Shown piece by piece: positions 6,699-8,669 of a DNA stretch of 8,669 nt. The stretch is from the NCBI GenBank assembly GCA_902796115.1, contig CADBNX010000019.1, positions 1 through 8,669 of the forward strand, read 5' to 3'. The stretch is from an uncultured Eubacteriales bacterium (GTDB lineage: Bacteria; Bacillota; Clostridia; Christensenellales; Aristaeellaceae). Position 1 is the first letter of the stretch; the number at the start of each line of letters is the position of its first letter. Below the pieces are notes generated by a model. The model was given only the letters and a program-made list of their open reading frames with translations, ran no database searches and was not told where the DNA came from. The position numbers and the translations under genes are program-made.

Positions 6699-7655
6699 TT
6701 ATTTCGCAAGCAGATGGAACGCGAAGCCCGCAATTTCGTCCTTCAGGTAGATCGCCTTCAGCTTGCCTTCCTTCACGCTGGCGCTGCTCTCGTCAAATAC
6801 GAAGCCGCGGCGTTCCAGATGCCACCTGGCGCGTTCCGCGCTGTTGCAGCCGATCGCCACATGTCCGTGCGTGCCGCGGAAGGGCTTCTTCATGCACTCG
6901 AAACCGGCGCCCGCAAAGACGCTGGAATTGCCGTCCTTCAGCGGCAGGGACAGGAGCGCCGCGATCGCCTTCGCGTCCTTTTCGGCCTGTTCCGGGGAGC
7001 CGGAATTGATGCCCACATGCACCAGGGTCAGCCCCAGCATCAGATCGACCGCTTCCCGCGCGAGGCGGCGGATCCTGTCCCAGTCCCCCGCCTTCACCGC
7101 GTCCTCCGGCGCCATCCAGCTGCCGCCGCAGGCCACGATCTTGGGGAAAGAAAGATAATCGTTCAGGTTCTTCTCATTGATGCCGCCCGTGGGCAGGAAA
7201 GTCACGCCGCCGAACGGGCCCGCCATTGCTTTGATCACCTTCAGTCCGCCCAGCGCTTCCGCCGGGAAAAACTTCACGGTCTTCAGTCCCAGTTCCAGCG
7301 CCGTTTCCACATTGGAGGGGTTTGCGCAGCCGGGCACAATGGCCACACCCTTATCCTGGCAGTGCTTCACCACCCGCGGATTGATCCCGGGAGAAACGAT
7401 ATACGCGGCGCCTGCCGCGATCGCGCGGTCCGCCTGGTCGCAGGTCAGCACCGTGCCCGCGCCCAGCATCACTTCCGGCAGTTCCGCATGCACCCGGCGG
7501 ATCGCCTCTTCCGCGGCGTCGGAGCGGAAGGTAATTTCCGCCACCGGCAGTCCGCCCTCGGAAAGCGCTCTGCACAGCGGCACCGCGTCCTCCGCCTTTT
7601 CCACCTTGATGACCGGCACCAGTCCCGCCAGGGAAAGCTCCTTGATGATGTCCAT
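6699..7655 (-). CDS. eda: KDPG/KHG aldolase fused to C-terminal VOC (glyoxalase-like) domain
   Basis: A 318-residue protein; stand-alone Eda is about 210. Residues 1-208 are a class I aldolase: E40 and R44 in EITFRS match the catalytic Glu and Arg of E. coli Eda, GAGTVLT (65-71), SPGINP (88-93), the Schiff-base lysine K128 in KFFPAEALGG, phosphate-site PTGGIN (155-160) and GGSWM (177-181). It should split 2-keto-3-deoxy-6-phosphogluconate (or the galactonate or hydroxy-oxoglutarate analogue) to pyruvate. Residues 209-318 look like a VOC domain: two beta-alpha-beta modules beginning LVHVGIN and GHVAIGCNSAERARWHLERRG, ending IAGFAFHL; H213, H265 and H314 sit at likely metal positions. The VOC role is unknown. 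I recall this architecture from Clostridia, so the fusion is probably genuine. A GGAGG (7668-7664) 8 nt before ATG sets the start; the DUF308 stop is 16 nt upstream. Confidence 0.92.
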   Translation of the reverse strand: MDIIKELSLAGLVPVIKVEKAEDAVPLCRALSEGGLPVAEITFRSDAAEEAIRRVHAELPEVMLGAGTVLTCDQADRAIAAGAAYIVSPGINPRVVKHCQDKGVAIVPGCANPSNVETALELGLKTVKFFPAEALGGLKVIKAMAGPFGGVTFLPTGGINEKNLNDYLSFPKIVACGGSWMAPEDAVKAGDWDRIRRLAREAVDLMLGLTLVHVGINSGSPEQAEKDAKAIAALLSLPLKDGNSSVFAGAGFECMKKPFRGTHGHVAIGCNSAERARWHLERRGFVFDESSASVKEGKLKAIYLKDEIAGFAFHLLAK

Positions 7656-7671
7656 TTCTTCTTCCTCCGTT

Positions 7672-8244
7672 CTATTCGCTTACTACGCTTTTCAGCTTCT
7701 TTTTGAATTCCTTCTCAAACCGGCTGATCACAGCCACCGTCACCAGATCCATCACTCCGTCCGCAAGCAGCAGGATGCCCAGCCACAAAACGACCATGCC
7801 CGGCACGCTGATCGTTACGGCTGCCATGATGATCCCCGCGGCCGCCAGCGCCGCGATGATCCATCCGGCTTTATCCCGCGCGTGAAGCAGGTTAAAGCCG
7901 AACTGCAGCTTGAACAGGCTGTCCACCAGAAAAACGATGCCGATCACGATACCGAACGCCGTGGATACGGCCTGGGGCTTCAATACGAAAAACAGTCCGA
8001 TGCCGAACGCCAGCGCGCCGTCCACCAGTCCGGAACGGAAAGCGGATACGCTCTCGCCGAAAAAATACCGGATGACATCCACCACCCCGTAAAGCAGCAG
8101 CAGGGCACCGATCACATAGCAGAGAATTTCCGTTACCTTTTCCGCCCAGATGATCAGGGCAAGTCCCAAAACCACCGCCGCCGTTGCCAGGATCAGAAAG
8201 CTTTTTTTATCCGTTTCCCGGATCCCGAATTTCTTTTCCGTCAT
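7672..8244 (-). CDS. DUF308 / HdeD-like membrane protein
   Basis: A 190-residue protein that is almost entirely membrane helices: about 15-33, 38-60, 72-89, 92-114, 126-146 and 148-172, with a charged N-terminus (TEKKFGIRETDKK) and a lysine-rich C-terminal tail (RFEKEFKKKLK). The repeated short hydrophobic pairs with GLALIIWAEK, IGALLLLYGVVDVI and WLGILLLADGVMDLV are typical of the DUF308/HdeD group, whose E. coli member is linked to acid resistance; the molecular function is not established. The start at 8244 has GGAGG (8257-8253) 8 nt upstream and lies about 29 nt after the predicted transcription start, making this the first gene of the likely operon. The aldolase gene follows after 16 nt. 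No link to sugar use is evident from the protein itself. Confidence 0.85.
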   Translation of the reverse strand: MTEKKFGIRETDKKSFLILATAAVVLGLALIIWAEKVTEILCYVIGALLLLYGVVDVIRYFFGESVSAFRSGLVDGALAFGIGLFFVLKPQAVSTAFGIVIGIVFLVDSLFKLQFGFNLLHARDKAGWIIAALAAAGIIMAAVTISVPGMVVLWLGILLLADGVMDLVTVAVISRFEKEFKKKLKSVVSE

Positions 8245-8279
8245 CGATTCACCCTCCCCCTCAGGCCGGACACGGGATT

Positions 8280-8308
8280 ATTGTATAGTGATTTGCCGCG
8301 AAAGTCAA
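8280..8308 (-). promoter_or_regulatory. Sigma-70/sigma-A type promoter for the DUF308-eda-lacZ set
   Basis: On the minus strand TTGACT (8308-8303) is followed after exactly 17 nt by TACAAT (8285-8280), each one base from consensus. Transcription would begin near 8273, giving a leader of about 29 nt with the GGAGG site and the DUF308 ATG. The -35 box starts only 5 nt after the stop codon of the LysR gene. No other equally good promoter was noticed in the minus-strand intergenic gaps. Confidence 0.8.
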
Positions 8309-8313
8309 TCGCG
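8297..8313. promoter_or_regulatory. Inverted repeat over the -35 box, candidate operator
   Basis: CGCGA (8297-8301) and TCGCG (8309-8313) are perfect inverted arms around 7 bases that hold the -35 hexamer. A repressor bound here would block the promoter. It could instead be a weak terminator stem for the LysR gene, but no T-run follows. Short GC-rich arms can arise by chance. Confidence 0.35.
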
Positions 8314-8669
8314 CTACTTGATCGCGTCGTAGATTTTCCGGATTTCATCCAGGATCTCCGGATGTGAGAAGTCATCCTGGCGTACGATGCTGATTTCACG
8401 GATCATCGGCATGCCCTCGATCGGCAGCGCCACCAGCCTCCCTTTTGCCATATCCTCGCGGCAGGCGGAATTGGCAATGATCGTAACCCCGAGATTGGCG
8501 GCAACCAGTTCCTTGATGGCGTTGATGTTGTCCAGCTCCAGGCGCACGTCGAAGTTGCGGATGCTCTCCATACGGCCTGTCAGGCTGCTCTCAAACAGCC
8601 GTCTGGTGCCCGCTTCCTCGCGGCGCAGGATCAGCCTTTCCTTTTTCAGGTCGTCCAGCGAAACGGATC
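8314..8669 (-). CDS. LysR-type transcriptional regulator, C-terminal part (5' partial)
   Basis: The frame is open to the window edge (first full codon at 8667), so the DNA-binding half and start lie outside; the ATG at 8571 is internal. The visible 117 residues are the end of a LysR effector-binding domain: SLDDLKKERLILRREEAGTR with the usual ligand-pocket RREEAGTRRLFE stretch, then NINAIKELVAANLGVTIIAN, the conserved second-lobe helix and hinge, then GRLVALPIEG and the final helix. LysR regulators bind a small ligand and control nearby or divergent genes. This one is upstream of, and in the same orientation as, the DUF308-eda-lacZ set; whether it regulates them cannot be told from the fragment. 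Confidence 0.9.
   Translation of the reverse strand, partial: SVSLDDLKKERLILRREEAGTRRLFESSLTGRMESIRNFDVRLELDNINAIKELVAANLGVTIIANSACREDMAKGRLVALPIEGMPMIREISIVRQDDFSHPEILDEIRKIYDAIK

Noticed and set aside
6590..6733. N-terminal extension of beta-galactosidase from the in-frame ATG at 6733
   Set aside because: It would overlap the aldolase gene end (6699-6733) and read through both stem-loops. The extra 48 residues have no GH2 similarity, and AGGAG lies 8 nt before the ATG at 6589.
6714..8367. Two long plus-strand open frames (6714-7706 and 7177-8367) opposite eda-VOC and DUF308
   Set aside because: Both are antisense shadows of well-supported genes, have low-complexity His/Arg/Gln- or Ser-rich products, and overlap one another in different frames.

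Overview
The window is a compact, G+C-rich bacterial chromosome segment with no mobile element, phage gene, tRNA, rRNA or CRISPR array that I can see. Strong GGAGG-type ribosome sites, a sigma-70/sigma-A type promoter, tight gene packing and several protein types (a KDPG aldolase carrying a C-terminal VOC domain, a GH2 beta-galactosidase without signal peptide, a Cyd/MsbA-type ABC exporter) suggest an anaerobic, carbohydrate-using Bacillota (Clostridia-like, gut or rumen type). That assignment is inference and only moderately supported.

Layout. At the left edge, on the plus strand, lies the 3' part of an ABC exporter (permease end plus complete ATPase domain, 2-859). Everything else is on the minus strand. 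Reading in the direction of transcription from the right edge: the C-terminal part of a LysR-type regulator (8669-8314); a well-formed promoter (TTGACT, 17-nt spacer, TACAAT; 8308-8280) with a short inverted repeat over its -35 box; a DUF308/HdeD-like six-helix membrane protein (8244-7672); a KDPG/KHG aldolase fused to a VOC (glyoxalase-like) domain (7655-6699); a 109-nt gap holding two abutting stem-loops; a full-length GH2 beta-galactosidase (6589-3578); an unrecognised membrane protein of about six helices (3561-2827); dnaX (2826-1258), whose ATG directly follows the stop of the membrane protein gene; and a HinT-type HIT hydrolase (1239-892). A hairpin with T-rich tracts on both sides (836-883) separates this set from the convergent ABC gene and looks like a bidirectional terminator.

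How the genes may work together. Gaps of 16, 109, 16, 0 and 18 nt between the six same-strand genes, one clear promoter at the head and one clear terminator at the tail suggest a single long transcription unit. The front half is sugar catabolism (lactose or beta-galactoside hydrolysis, KDPG-type aldolase). The back half is housekeeping (clamp-loader subunit, nucleoside phosphoramidase) with an unknown membrane protein between. The stem-loops between the aldolase and lacZ are a plausible place where expression of the two parts is separated. I found no complete new defence or mobile system. The items most worth following up are the aldolase-VOC fusion, the tandem stem-loops, and the mixed sugar/replication gene order.
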